Source: Mycolicibacterium sp. CR10 (GTDB lineage: Bacteria > Actinomycetota > Actinomycetes > Mycobacteriales > Mycobacteriaceae). From it: a stretch of 64,000 bases of DNA. Position 1 is the first letter of the stretch; every line of letters begins with the position of its first letter. The notes below the pieces were generated by a model. That model saw only the letters and a program-made list of their open reading frames with translations. It had not been told where the DNA came from and did not search any database. The translations under genes and the position numbers were made by a program. Shown one piece after another: positions 56,812 through 64,000 of the stretch. The stretch covers positions 1-64,000 of the forward strand of contig NZ_STGE01000006.1 in assembly GCF_005222675.1 (NCBI RefSeq). The letters run 5' to 3'.

Positions 56812-57843
56812 TTATTTGGTCTCGGCGGCGGCCAGTTCGGCGGCGCTTCCGCCCCTGCCGTCGGGGTAGAACTTCATCGCCCACGTGCGGATGGCGGTGA
56901 AGCCCTCCAGCTCCGAACTGGCCAGCGCGGGGGGATCGGAATAGCGCTGGTGCGACCAGATGTGGATGTCCTGGCGGAACTGCCGGATGACCTCTGCGCC
57001 GAACTCGTTGGCCTTCGCCTCGGCGCGTGCGGGGTCCTTGGTGGAGTCTGCGGGCGGGCGGCCGATGTACACCATGAAACGCACGTCGGAGGTGGAGTCG
57101 TCGACGGGGGTGATCGCCGAGATGGTGCGGTTGTCGATCATTCCCCAGCTCTTGGTCACCGCGATGCCGAGTCCGCCGTTGATGGCCTCGACGCCACTGT
57201 TGATGTCCTCGATCTTCTGTCCGTCGTCGCCTTCGAACGTGATGGTGAAATCAACGTAGGACACCGCATCGTCGAAATCGTGCCGGGTGAACACCGGCAC
57301 GATCGGGGTGTTGTGCACGTACTTGAAGTGCGCGAAGTCCACCCCGTTCTCGAGGACGTACTGCGGATGCATCTCGAGGCCCTGCTGGAACAACCGCTGC
57401 TGCGGGTAGTAGTCCCACGCGCTGCGACTGTCGGCGAAGTCGGCGAAGATGTCGGGCGGGTCGAAGAACGGTTCGCGGTTCTCGGTGTCATGCCAGATGT
57501 ACACCGACTCATTGCGCTCGACCACCGGATAGGACTTGATCCGCCGGCCGCGGTTGGGTCGGTCCTCGTAGGGGATGCACACGTTGCGTCCCTGCTGGTT
57601 CCACTGCCACCCGTGGAACGGGCATTGCAGCACTTCACCTTTCACCGCTCCGCCGTACCCGAGGTGGGCTCCGAGGTGTTCGCAGTAGGCGTTCATCACG
57701 GCCAGCTGGCCCGACTCAGCGCGCCACGCGACCATCTCCTGGTCGAAGTACTTCATGGCGTGGACGTCGCCTATTTCGATCTCCTCCGACCAGGCGACCT
57801 GGAACCATCCGGTCGGCTTCATCGACAGCGGCGGCTTGGCCAT
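56812..57843 (-). CDS. Rieske non-haem iron oxygenase (KshA-like)
   Basis: A 343-residue oxygenase subunit. The Rieske cluster is Cys54-Glu-His56 and Cys74-Pro-Phe-His77. The catalytic domain has Asn-Gly-Val-Asp-Phe-Ala-His-Phe-Lys-Tyr-Val-His, a mononuclear iron site (two His and an Asp). The pattern resembles 3-ketosteroid 9-alpha-hydroxylase KshA and related actinobacterial oxygenases; a matching reductase is not in the window. ATG 57843 has AAGGG at a good distance; an ATG two codons earlier is alternative. Divergent from a TetR gene which likely controls it. Confidence 0.88.
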   Translation of the reverse strand: MAKPPLSMKPTGWFQVAWSEEIEIGDVHAMKYFDQEMVAWRAESGQLAVMNAYCEHLGAHLGYGGAVKGEVLQCPFHGWQWNQQGRNVCIPYEDRPNRGRRIKSYPVVERNESVYIWHDTENREPFFDPPDIFADFADSRSAWDYYPQQRLFQQGLEMHPQYVLENGVDFAHFKYVHNTPIVPVFTRHDFDDAVSYVDFTITFEGDDGQKIEDINSGVEAINGGLGIAVTKSWGMIDNRTISAITPVDDSTSDVRFMVYIGRPPADSTKDPARAEAKANEFGAEVIRQFRQDIHIWSHQRYSDPPALASSELEGFTAIRTWAMKFYPDGRGGSAAELAAAETK

Positions 57844-57864
57844 CGACATCCCTTCGCTTCGGCG

Positions 57865-57880
57865 GCATTCCGTCGAATGC
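57865..57880. promoter_or_regulatory. palindromic operator candidate upstream of the Rieske operon
   Basis: Perfect inverted repeat GCATTC-CGTC-GAATGC, 16 bases, in the 93-base gap between the Rieske oxygenase and the divergent TetR gene. Size and location fit a TetR-family operator controlling both directions. Confidence 0.5.
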
Positions 57881-57936
57881 TAGAACACTCAATGAAAGAA
57901 TCATAGTGGGGTCTACGAAAATGTTAGGGTCTCGGC

Positions 57937-58578
57937 ATGACCGAGGTGGCTGATTCGACCGGAGCACCCGCGCCGGCGCGCCGCACGAACAAGCGCGGTC
58001 AGGCCACCCGCGAGAACATGCTCGAGGCCGCCCTGAAGTCACTCGCGTCGGGCGACCCGGGGTCGGTCTCGGCCAACCGGATCGCCAAGGACATCGGCGC
58101 CACCTGGGGCGCGGTGCAGTACCAGTTCGGCGACGCCGACGGCTTCTGGGCTGCGGTGCTGCACCGCACCGCACAACGTCGTGCCGAGATCTTCTCGACC
58201 GTCGACCCAACCGCGCCGCTTCGCGACCGTGTCGCGGGCATCGTCGACACGCTGTATCACGGCCTGGCAGAACCGGATTCACGTGCGATCGAGAACCTGC
58301 GCGCCGCGCTGCCGCGAGATCCCGCCGAGCTGGAACGGCAGTATCCCCAGAGTGCCGCCGAACTGTATTCGTGGGGTCAGTCCTGGCTGGAAACCTGCCG
58401 TAATGCGTTCGTGGGTCTGGACGTCGACCCCGAACGTATCCGGGAGGTCGCCACCCTCATTCCCGGCGCGATGCGCGGTCTCGTGTCCGAGCGACAGCTC
58501 GGCTCCTATGCGGATCTCGACGTCGCCCGCCGGGGCCTGACCAACGCGCTGGTCGCCTACCTGCAGGCACCGGACTGA
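57937..58578 (+). CDS. TetR-family regulator
   Basis: A 213-residue TetR protein. The HTH (about 20-70) reads Ala-Thr-Arg-Glu-Asn-Met-Leu-Glu-Ala-Ala with Ser-Ala-Asn-Arg-Ile-Ala-Lys-Asp-Ile-Gly-Ala-Thr-Trp-Gly-Ala-Val-Gln-Tyr-Gln-Phe-Gly, a slightly unusual recognition helix. Divergent from the Rieske / DapB-fold operon, which it most likely represses until a substrate binds. A 14-base gap to the convergent AzlD gene. Confidence 0.87.
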   Translation: MTEVADSTGAPAPARRTNKRGQATRENMLEAALKSLASGDPGSVSANRIAKDIGATWGAVQYQFGDADGFWAAVLHRTAQRRAEIFSTVDPTAPLRDRVAGIVDTLYHGLAEPDSRAIENLRAALPRDPAELERQYPQSAAELYSWGQSWLETCRNAFVGLDVDPERIREVATLIPGAMRGLVSERQLGSYADLDVARRGLTNALVAYLQAPD

Positions 58579-58595
58579 TCTGCGGTCAAATTACC

Positions 58596-58922
58596 TCAGC
58601 CCCACAGGGACATCAGCGTCACATAACAGGTCGTTCCGAGGACAATGCTCGTCAGCGCCTGGCCACGCCACACATGCAGGCAGGCGGTCACCGCCACGGC
58701 GATGACGAGCCACAGCAGCTGCCGACCGGTGTCGCCCGCCACGGTGCCCAACGTGTAAATCGCGAGCATCAGCATCACCCCCACCGGCATGTGAATGCTG
58801 AGGTACTTGACGACGGTGCTGTGGCGCATCGGCGCCAGGGCGACGAACGGCAGGGCGCGCAACGCCCACGTGACGGCGGCGCTCACCACCACGAGCAACG
58901 CGATGTAACCGTTGTCAGGCAC
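58596..58922 (-). CDS. AzlD-family branched-chain amino acid exporter subunit
   Basis: A 108-residue protein with three or four hydrophobic helices; the N-terminal Thr-Trp-Ala-Leu-Arg-Ala-Leu-Pro-Phe and His-Met-Pro-Val-Gly-Val segments are typical of AzlD. The small subunit of the AzlCD exporter. Its start overlaps AzlC's end by 8 bases. Confidence 0.87.
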   Translation of the reverse strand: MPDNGYIALLVVVSAAVTWALRALPFVALAPMRHSTVVKYLSIHMPVGVMLMLAIYTLGTVAGDTGRQLLWLVIAVAVTACLHVWRGQALTSIVLGTTCYVTLMSLWG

Positions 58923-59616
58923 GTCCGGCCCTGCGCTCCACCAGCAACCGCATCAGCAATGCACCCGTGAAGGCCGCAAACGCGCACACCAACATCTGAC
59001 CGGGAACGACCAGCCACGCCACGACCGCGCACGCCACCGCGATCGCGGCGGTGAGCCGGTCCGGGCGCTGCCGGTAGGCATCGATGGCCAGCACGATGAA
59101 CAGTGCGGTCAACGCGAAGTCCAGGCCCACCAGCCGGTCGATCGGCAGGGCCTCGCCGACGAGCCCGCCCAGGCCGGCACCAGTGACCCACAGCAGGTGA
59201 AAGCACAGTTGCATCAACAGGATCGGACGTGTGGTCCAGGTGCGCGCCTCGGGGCTGACCCCGACGGCGTACGCCTCGTCGGACAGCGTGTAGGTGCTGT
59301 ACAGCTTCCCCGGCAGCCCCTTGACCCGCTGCAGCGGGAACGACAGCGCGTAGAAGACGTGGCGGGAATTCACCACGAAGGTCGTCAACGCGACAGCCGC
59401 CACCGGAGCTGCCGTGGCCGCAAGGTGCACCATCAGGAACTCCAGCGACCCGGCGTAGATGACCGCCGCGAACACCGGCGCCCACCACCATGAGAGTCCC
59501 GCGTGGACAACCAGGAACCCCAGCGCCATCCCCAGCGGGATGAACGCCAGCCCGATCGGCGCGGACAACTGAAGCACCTGACGCATCGAGTGCTCGGGAT
59601 CCGGGCTGGTCGGCAC
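58915..59616 (-). CDS. AzlC-family branched-chain amino acid exporter subunit
   Basis: A 233-residue membrane protein with about six helices: Pro-Leu-Gly-Met-Ala-Leu-Gly, Tyr-Ala-Gly-Ser-Leu-Glu-Phe-Leu and Asn-Ser-Arg-His-Val-Phe-Tyr-Ala-Leu. With AzlD it forms an exporter for branched-chain amino acids and analogues. GC-rich and in normal context. Confidence 0.9.
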   Translation of the reverse strand: MPTSPDPEHSMRQVLQLSAPIGLAFIPLGMALGFLVVHAGLSWWWAPVFAAVIYAGSLEFLMVHLAATAAPVAAVALTTFVVNSRHVFYALSFPLQRVKGLPGKLYSTYTLSDEAYAVGVSPEARTWTTRPILLMQLCFHLLWVTGAGLGGLVGEALPIDRLVGLDFALTALFIVLAIDAYRQRPDRLTAAIAVACAVVAWLVVPGQMLVCAFAAFTGALLMRLLVERRAGRA

Positions 59617-59755
59617 GGAACACCTCCATCTCGGGCAAAGTGCGCGATCACGTCATCACCGACGTCGGACACGCTAGCTTTTCACGAGTGGCACAGCGGC
59701 CCTCGTCACGGCGGGCGGCGACGCACTGCGGGGCCCTGCGCAGGAAAGGTGAACC

Positions 59756-60754
59756 GTGGACATCTTCGCTGATTGGCGCAGTGGCGGACAGCATGTGCGC
59801 TGGGCGTCGACGACCGCGGCCAATGCGGGGGCCGAGGTGGAGATATTCAGCCGCCGTAGTGGCTCCCCCGGCGCGAAGGCATTGGTCTGCGTCCACGGCT
59901 TCCCGACATCGAGCATCGATTACCGCGCCCTGGCCGTGGAGTTGGACGCCGACTTCGAGATCTTCACCCTCGACTTCCCGGGATACGGGTTGTCCGGTAA
60001 GCCGCCCCACCCCTACGTCTATTCGCTTTACGACGACGCGCGCCTGCTGGTGCACGCGATCACCGAGATCTGGGGGCTCAGTGACTATCGGATGATCACC
60101 CACGACCGCGGCAGCAGTGTCGGCATGATCGCGCTGGCCATGCTGGCGGACCACAGCGCCGGGGCGTTACCCGCCGAGGTTTTCCTGACCAACGCGAACA
60201 TCTTCCTGCCGCTGGCGAACCTCACCGCGTTTCAGGTCGCGTTGCTCGACGACGCCACCGGCCGTGCCACCGCGGCGGCCACCACCCCGGACATGCTGGC
60301 GGCTGGGCTGGGAATGACCACCTTTATGCCGCGCCGAACCCTACAGGATCCTGAAATCGCGTCACTGGCACAGTGTTTCGCGCACAACGACGGTATCGGC
60401 GTGCTGCCCGACACCGTCAAGTATTTGCACGAGCGCGCCGCCGACGAGACCGGCTGGCTGGAACGACTCGCCGGAATCGATGTGGACACCACCATGATCT
60501 GGGGCCTGCACGACAGTGTCGCTCCGCTGCGGGTGGCCAATCACGTGTGGCAGACCTATGTGAAGGACAAGCCCGGCCGAAACCGCTGCTGGGTGGTGCC
60601 CGGCGCCGACCATTACGTGCAGTGCGACGCGCCGGGCGAGGTCGCACAGATCATCCGGATGACCACCGACGAGCCGGTGATCGCCCTACAGACGCTCGGT
60701 CATCGTCCCGAAGGCGCAGTGCTGGTCGATCAGTCAGGCGGCGATGGTCAATGA
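59756..60754 (+). CDS. alpha/beta hydrolase (haloalkane dehalogenase/epoxide hydrolase-like)
   Basis: A 332-residue alpha/beta hydrolase. The oxyanion His-Gly-Phe-Pro-Thr is at about 47-51 and the nucleophile is an Asp in Thr-His-Asp-Arg-Gly-Ser-Ser-Val-Gly (about 119), the pattern of dehalogenases and epoxide hydrolases rather than esterases; the late His lies in Gly-Ala-Asp-His-Tyr. Its last 21 bases overlap the convergent metalloprotease gene. Starts at GTG 59756. Confidence 0.85.
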   Translation: MDIFADWRSGGQHVRWASTTAANAGAEVEIFSRRSGSPGAKALVCVHGFPTSSIDYRALAVELDADFEIFTLDFPGYGLSGKPPHPYVYSLYDDARLLVHAITEIWGLSDYRMITHDRGSSVGMIALAMLADHSAGALPAEVFLTNANIFLPLANLTAFQVALLDDATGRATAAATTPDMLAAGLGMTTFMPRRTLQDPEIASLAQCFAHNDGIGVLPDTVKYLHERAADETGWLERLAGIDVDTTMIWGLHDSVAPLRVANHVWQTYVKDKPGRNRCWVVPGADHYVQCDAPGEVAQIIRMTTDEPVIALQTLGHRPEGAVLVDQSGGDGQ

Positions 60755-63490
60755 GGCTGCGGCGCCGAGGATTCCGACCGCATCGAAGGCGTCGCGGATC
60801 GCGTTGAGCTGGGTGGTGCTGAAGCCCTGCGCGGTGGCGGCGCTGATCACGGCGGCGCGACCGTCGGCGAACTTCGCGCTCGGGCTCAGCCGCTCCAGCG
60901 AGTGGTAGAACACCTTGGCCCACGTGTCGTCTGAGACACCACTGGTCGCCGTCGCGGTCATCATCCGGTACGCCGCATTGCTGAAGATCGTGCTGTTGAT
61001 GTGCACGCCGCCATCGTCGACGTCGCCGACGTAGAGATTCGAATAGTGCGAGCGGTACCCGCCCGAGACAGAACTCGGATTGGCGATGTTGCGGATGGCC
61101 CCCCTATCGGAGTCCTCACCGATCAGCCACCGGTCCGTGCCGGTTTTCCCTTCGATCAGCAGACCGAGAATGTCTGCATAGGCCTCGTTGAGCGCGCCGG
61201 GTTCGTCGCGTTCCAGCACCGAACCGCCGTCTCCGACGACGTAGCTGACGACAGCATGGGTGTATTCGTGGGCGACGACGTCGACCGCTGCTTGGAAATT
61301 GCCGCTGTCACCGTAGGCGAACTGCTGCCGGCCCGGATCCCAGAAGGCGTTGGAGTAAGAGAGGGAGTTCGGCGGCCGGTACTTGATGCTGACTACTGAG
61401 GCGGCTCCGTCGTCGTCGAAGGACTCGCGGCCCAGGACGTTGAGGTAGTAGTCGTAGGCGACGGCGGTGTTGGCGTGCGCCGAGACGGCCGCCGTGTCCC
61501 ACTTGAACCAGCTCCGCTTGACCACCGCGCCGAGCAAACTCGGGCCGAGCAAACCCAAGTACGGGTAGGAAGTCTTGTACGTCTTGATGTTTCGGAGGCC
61601 GTCGACCATCGAGTAGCTCGTGGAGAACCACACCGTGGTCGAGGTGACGTTGATGGTGCGCTGCACGCCACGCCCGTCGGGGGCGGCGATGGTCACCGAG
61701 AGGCCCCTCACGTTCGAGACGGTGATGACGACGGTACCGGCATCGGGACCGTCCGCCCGGATCAGATAGGTGGCCCCCGAGCTGGACATGTCACCGGTGT
61801 CCGGCAGCTGCATGACGACCCGCCACATCAGGCTGGGCTCCTGATCGTCCTCGATGGCGTAGACGACGAGCTGGTTGGTGAATGTGCCTTGGGCCAGCAG
61901 GGATCCGAGCACCTCACGATCTGCTGCGGCGCCCAGGTATGCGTTGCCGGCGATCACACGGAGCTCGGCGTCGGTGTCCACCGAGGCGTCGGGCGTCACG
62001 TCGAAGTTCTCGGCCAGGCCGACGTAGTTGTTGAACAGACTGGTGACCGCGCCGTCGGCGTCGGTCACCAGAATCACTTCGCTTCCGAGGACCTTGATGC
62101 CCCCGATCGATTCACTGAACCGGTAGAAGTTCTCGACCGAACTCCCGACGCCGGCGTCCGTGACGGTGATCGCGGACGGATCTGCGAAGCCGGCCGCGGC
62201 GCCCAGAGCGGGCGCCATCGCGTTCAGCACCGCGGCGGCGTCGTCGGCACCGGTCACCAGGCGGTCGGTGAAACGCCCGTCGATGACGCTGACCGCGCCG
62301 CGGGAGTCGGTGGTGATCTCGACATCCTTGCGCGCCGCCAGCTCACCCAGATCGATGCTGGCAGGCCGGATCGGCGTCGTCGCCGCGACGGTGATCGTCA
62401 CCTCGGTCGCCCGGGTGACACCGAGCAGGCCGAGCAGGCCGTGGACGTGGAACGGGTTGCCGACGGTGTCGTCGACGGTGACGGTGAAGCTGTCAGCCTG
62501 GCCGGAGGCCCCCGGCGTGTAGGTGAAGTTGCCCAGTGCGTCGAGGGTCACCTTGCCGTGCTTGGGCGCCGCGCTCACGCTGTAGGCGAGCGTGGTGTCG
62601 TCAAAGTCCACGGCGTTGAGGCTGCCGGTGACCAGGCCATCGGGACCGGGCTCGGACGTCGTCGGCGAGGCGGTGGGTCGTTGGTTGTTCAGCGTGTACT
62701 GGGTCTGGCGCACGACCAGCCAGAGTGTCTCGACGAGCCCGGACACCGGCATCGCGGGGACGGGGACTCCGTCGGCGAGCGGACGCAGCCCCACCCATGT
62801 CAGCAGATCGTTGACGATGTTGCGGGTCGTGACCGGCCGGGCGCTGACCAGGCTGGGTAGCGACGACGCGATGGGCGCGACCAAGCGCGGGGCGGCCACC
62901 GCCGGCTCCGGCAAGACCGGCGCCGCGGCTTCAGCCGCCGCCCCAGACGTTTCGACATCGGGGGTGTCCACGACAGCGGCCGCCTGTCGCGTGGAGACGG
63001 TCGGCCGGGACTCGGCGACGTCTTCGTCGGCGGCGACAGATTTCGACGCCTTCCTCGGCGCGGCGACGCTGTCCTGCGCGACGGGCTGTGCGTCGGCGAT
63101 CCCGCGGCGGTCGTCCACATCCTGGTCGGCGGCGTCGTCGGCGGGTGTGACGTCCGAGAGGTCTTCGGGCTCGGTGATCTCGTCGACGTCGTCGACGTCG
63201 CCGGTGTCGACGTCGCCGGACTCATCGAGGCCGCCATCCGACTCCGCCGGATCGGGCGTGTCGTCGTCCTCCTCGGCAGGCTCGGAGGGTCCTTCAGCGG
63301 GGTCTGAGGAATCTTGCGTGTCGGCGACGCGTGCGGTGTCGTCACCCTGAGAAGAGCCCGAAGGATCCGCGGGAGAGGCCATCGCGACGCCATGCCCGAA
63401 CGTGAGCCAGAGCGCGATCGTGATCGCCGCGGCAGCACAGAGCCATCGCAGAACTCCCGCTGACACCTGCCGCAAACCGCACCTGACCAC
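60734..63490 (-). CDS. very large secreted M4 (thermolysin-type) metalloprotease
   Basis: A 918-residue exported protease. A signal peptide of about 38 residues (Leu-Cys-Ala-Ala-Ala-Ala-Ile-Thr core, Ala-Met-Ala end) leads into an acidic Asp/Glu/Pro-rich low-complexity region to about residue 160 and a Pro/Ala-rich linker. An Ig-like Asn-Gln-Arg-Pro-Thr-Ala/VCBS-like domain follows, then an FTP-type propeptide and the catalytic domain. Zinc motif His741-Glu742-Tyr-Thr-His745, then Gly-Ala-Leu-Asn-Glu-Ala-Tyr-Ala-Asp with the third ligand, and a catalytic His in Gly-Val-His-Ile-Asn-Ser. GTG 63490 has GGGGG 5 bases upstream. The unusually long N-terminal part is typical of mycobacterial exported proteins. 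Confidence 0.87.
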   Translation of the reverse strand: MVRCGLRQVSAGVLRWLCAAAAITIALWLTFGHGVAMASPADPSGSSQGDDTARVADTQDSSDPAEGPSEPAEEDDDTPDPAESDGGLDESGDVDTGDVDDVDEITEPEDLSDVTPADDAADQDVDDRRGIADAQPVAQDSVAAPRKASKSVAADEDVAESRPTVSTRQAAAVVDTPDVETSGAAAEAAAPVLPEPAVAAPRLVAPIASSLPSLVSARPVTTRNIVNDLLTWVGLRPLADGVPVPAMPVSGLVETLWLVVRQTQYTLNNQRPTASPTTSEPGPDGLVTGSLNAVDFDDTTLAYSVSAAPKHGKVTLDALGNFTYTPGASGQADSFTVTVDDTVGNPFHVHGLLGLLGVTRATEVTITVAATTPIRPASIDLGELAARKDVEITTDSRGAVSVIDGRFTDRLVTGADDAAAVLNAMAPALGAAAGFADPSAITVTDAGVGSSVENFYRFSESIGGIKVLGSEVILVTDADGAVTSLFNNYVGLAENFDVTPDASVDTDAELRVIAGNAYLGAAADREVLGSLLAQGTFTNQLVVYAIEDDQEPSLMWRVVMQLPDTGDMSSSGATYLIRADGPDAGTVVITVSNVRGLSVTIAAPDGRGVQRTINVTSTTVWFSTSYSMVDGLRNIKTYKTSYPYLGLLGPSLLGAVVKRSWFKWDTAAVSAHANTAVAYDYYLNVLGRESFDDDGAASVVSIKYRPPNSLSYSNAFWDPGRQQFAYGDSGNFQAAVDVVAHEYTHAVVSYVVGDGGSVLERDEPGALNEAYADILGLLIEGKTGTDRWLIGEDSDRGAIRNIANPSSVSGGYRSHYSNLYVGDVDDGGVHINSTIFSNAAYRMMTATATSGVSDDTWAKVFYHSLERLSPSAKFADGRAAVISAATAQGFSTTQLNAIRDAFDAVGILGAAASLTIAA

Positions 63491-63628
63491 GTCGACCCCC
63501 GTCGTTAACGCGATTTTCGACGTCGCGTCGCCATTGAAATGGCCTAGCGAGGAAATTACCACCCCACAGCAAACTCTCCAAGGATATGCACCGAATTCAC
63601 CCACCGCCCCCGTCAGTACGGTGGGGCT

Positions 63629-64000
63629 ATGAAATTCCTCGACGTCGACGGAGTGGGTCAGGTCAGCAGAATAGGTCTGGGCACCTGGCAGTTCGGATCC
63701 CGCGAATGGGGTTACGGGGATGACTACGCCTCGGGTCCGGCGCGCGACATCGTGGTGCGCGCCCGGGCGCTGGGAGTGACGCTCTTCGACACGGCCGAGA
63801 TCTACGGTTTCGGCAAGAGCGAGCGCATCCTCGGCGAGGCCCTCGGCGACGACCGGTCCAAGGTTGCCGTGGCCAGCAAGGTGTTCCCGGTCGCACCGTT
63901 TCCCGCCGTGGTCAAGCAGCGTGCGCGGGCCAGCGCACATCGGCTCCAACTGGACCGGATTCCGCTTTACCAGATCCATCAGCCCAACCCGGTGGTCCCG
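63629..64000 (+). CDS. aldo/keto reductase (partial, runs off the window)
   Basis: From ATG 63629 the frame stays open to the window end (124 codons). It shows Gly-Leu-Gly-Thr-Trp-Gln-Phe-Gly, Leu-Phe-Asp-Thr-Ala-Glu-Ile-Tyr-Gly (Asp and the catalytic Tyr of the AKR family), Ser-Glu-Arg-Ile-Leu-Gly-Glu-Ala-Leu and Ala-Ser-Lys-Val. NAD(P)-dependent reductase of unknown substrate. Divergent from the metalloprotease, with 138 bases between the starts. Confidence 0.85.
   Translation, partial: MKFLDVDGVGQVSRIGLGTWQFGSREWGYGDDYASGPARDIVVRARALGVTLFDTAEIYGFGKSERILGEALGDDRSKVAVASKVFPVAPFPAVVKQRARASAHRLQLDRIPLYQIHQPNPVVP

Overview
The window reads as chromosome of a fast-growing mycobacterium (Mycolicibacterium type). 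It is GC-rich throughout. It carries the mycolic-acid elongation operon fabD-acpM-kasA-kasB-accD6 beside aceE and a MabR-type regulator, a mycothiol-dependent S-nitrosomycothiol reductase, AhpE, AcpM, and the ptkA-ptpA pair. Gene order largely follows the M. tuberculosis Rv2228c-Rv2260 stretch, recalled from family knowledge and not searched, with insertions. I cannot name the species.

Layout. 0-2.8 kb: a small secreted protein, then a methyltransferase/thioredoxin-reductase-like pair divergent from an XRE-cupin regulator. 2.8-8.9 kb: RNase HI/phosphatase fusion, zinc-ribbon coiled-coil protein and Nif3-like protein on the minus strand; ptkA-like HAD protein, ptpA and SURF1 on the plus strand; then cobD. 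8.9-13.4 kb: YtcJ-like amidohydrolase, META-type lipoprotein and a large molybdopterin oxidoreductase.

13.6-21.6 kb is the accessory part. A 35-bp copy of the 3' half of tRNA-Val at 13,613 repeats directly the end of the intact tRNA-Val at 21,517-21,591. Just inside the distal copy lie a broken tyrosine-integrase fragment and a broken meta-cleavage hydratase/decarboxylase gene pair; just inside the tRNA copy lies a broken IS110-type transposase. Between them sits an intact module: an Fe-S protein, a GlcD-like FAD oxidase, a small unknown protein, a FadR-type regulator translationally coupled to a soluble Cache-domain protein, and a divergent APC permease. It looks like an uptake-oxidation-sensing unit for an unidentified 2-hydroxyacid or amino compound.

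21.6-38.4 kb is the conserved core: ahpE, a DUF3052 protein, a lipoprotein, aceE, mabR, the FAS-II operon, glpD1, a TetR regulator, an AGPS-like FAD oxidase and a lipid kinase. 38.4-49.8 kb holds single genes and small units: serine hydrolase, homocysteine methyltransferase with a methyltransferase, LuxR-type regulator, mscR with an MBL hydrolase, a SABATH-like methyltransferase, a DapB-fold dehydrogenase, a DUF4185 protein and a secreted protein. 49.8-54.9 kb is a four-gene Dpp/Opp-type ABC importer operon with fused ATPases. 54.9-58.6 kb is an SDR / DapB-fold dehydrogenase / Rieske oxygenase / TetR catabolic cluster. 58.6-64 kb has an AzlCD exporter, an alpha/beta hydrolase, a very large secreted M4 metalloprotease and the start of an aldo/keto reductase.
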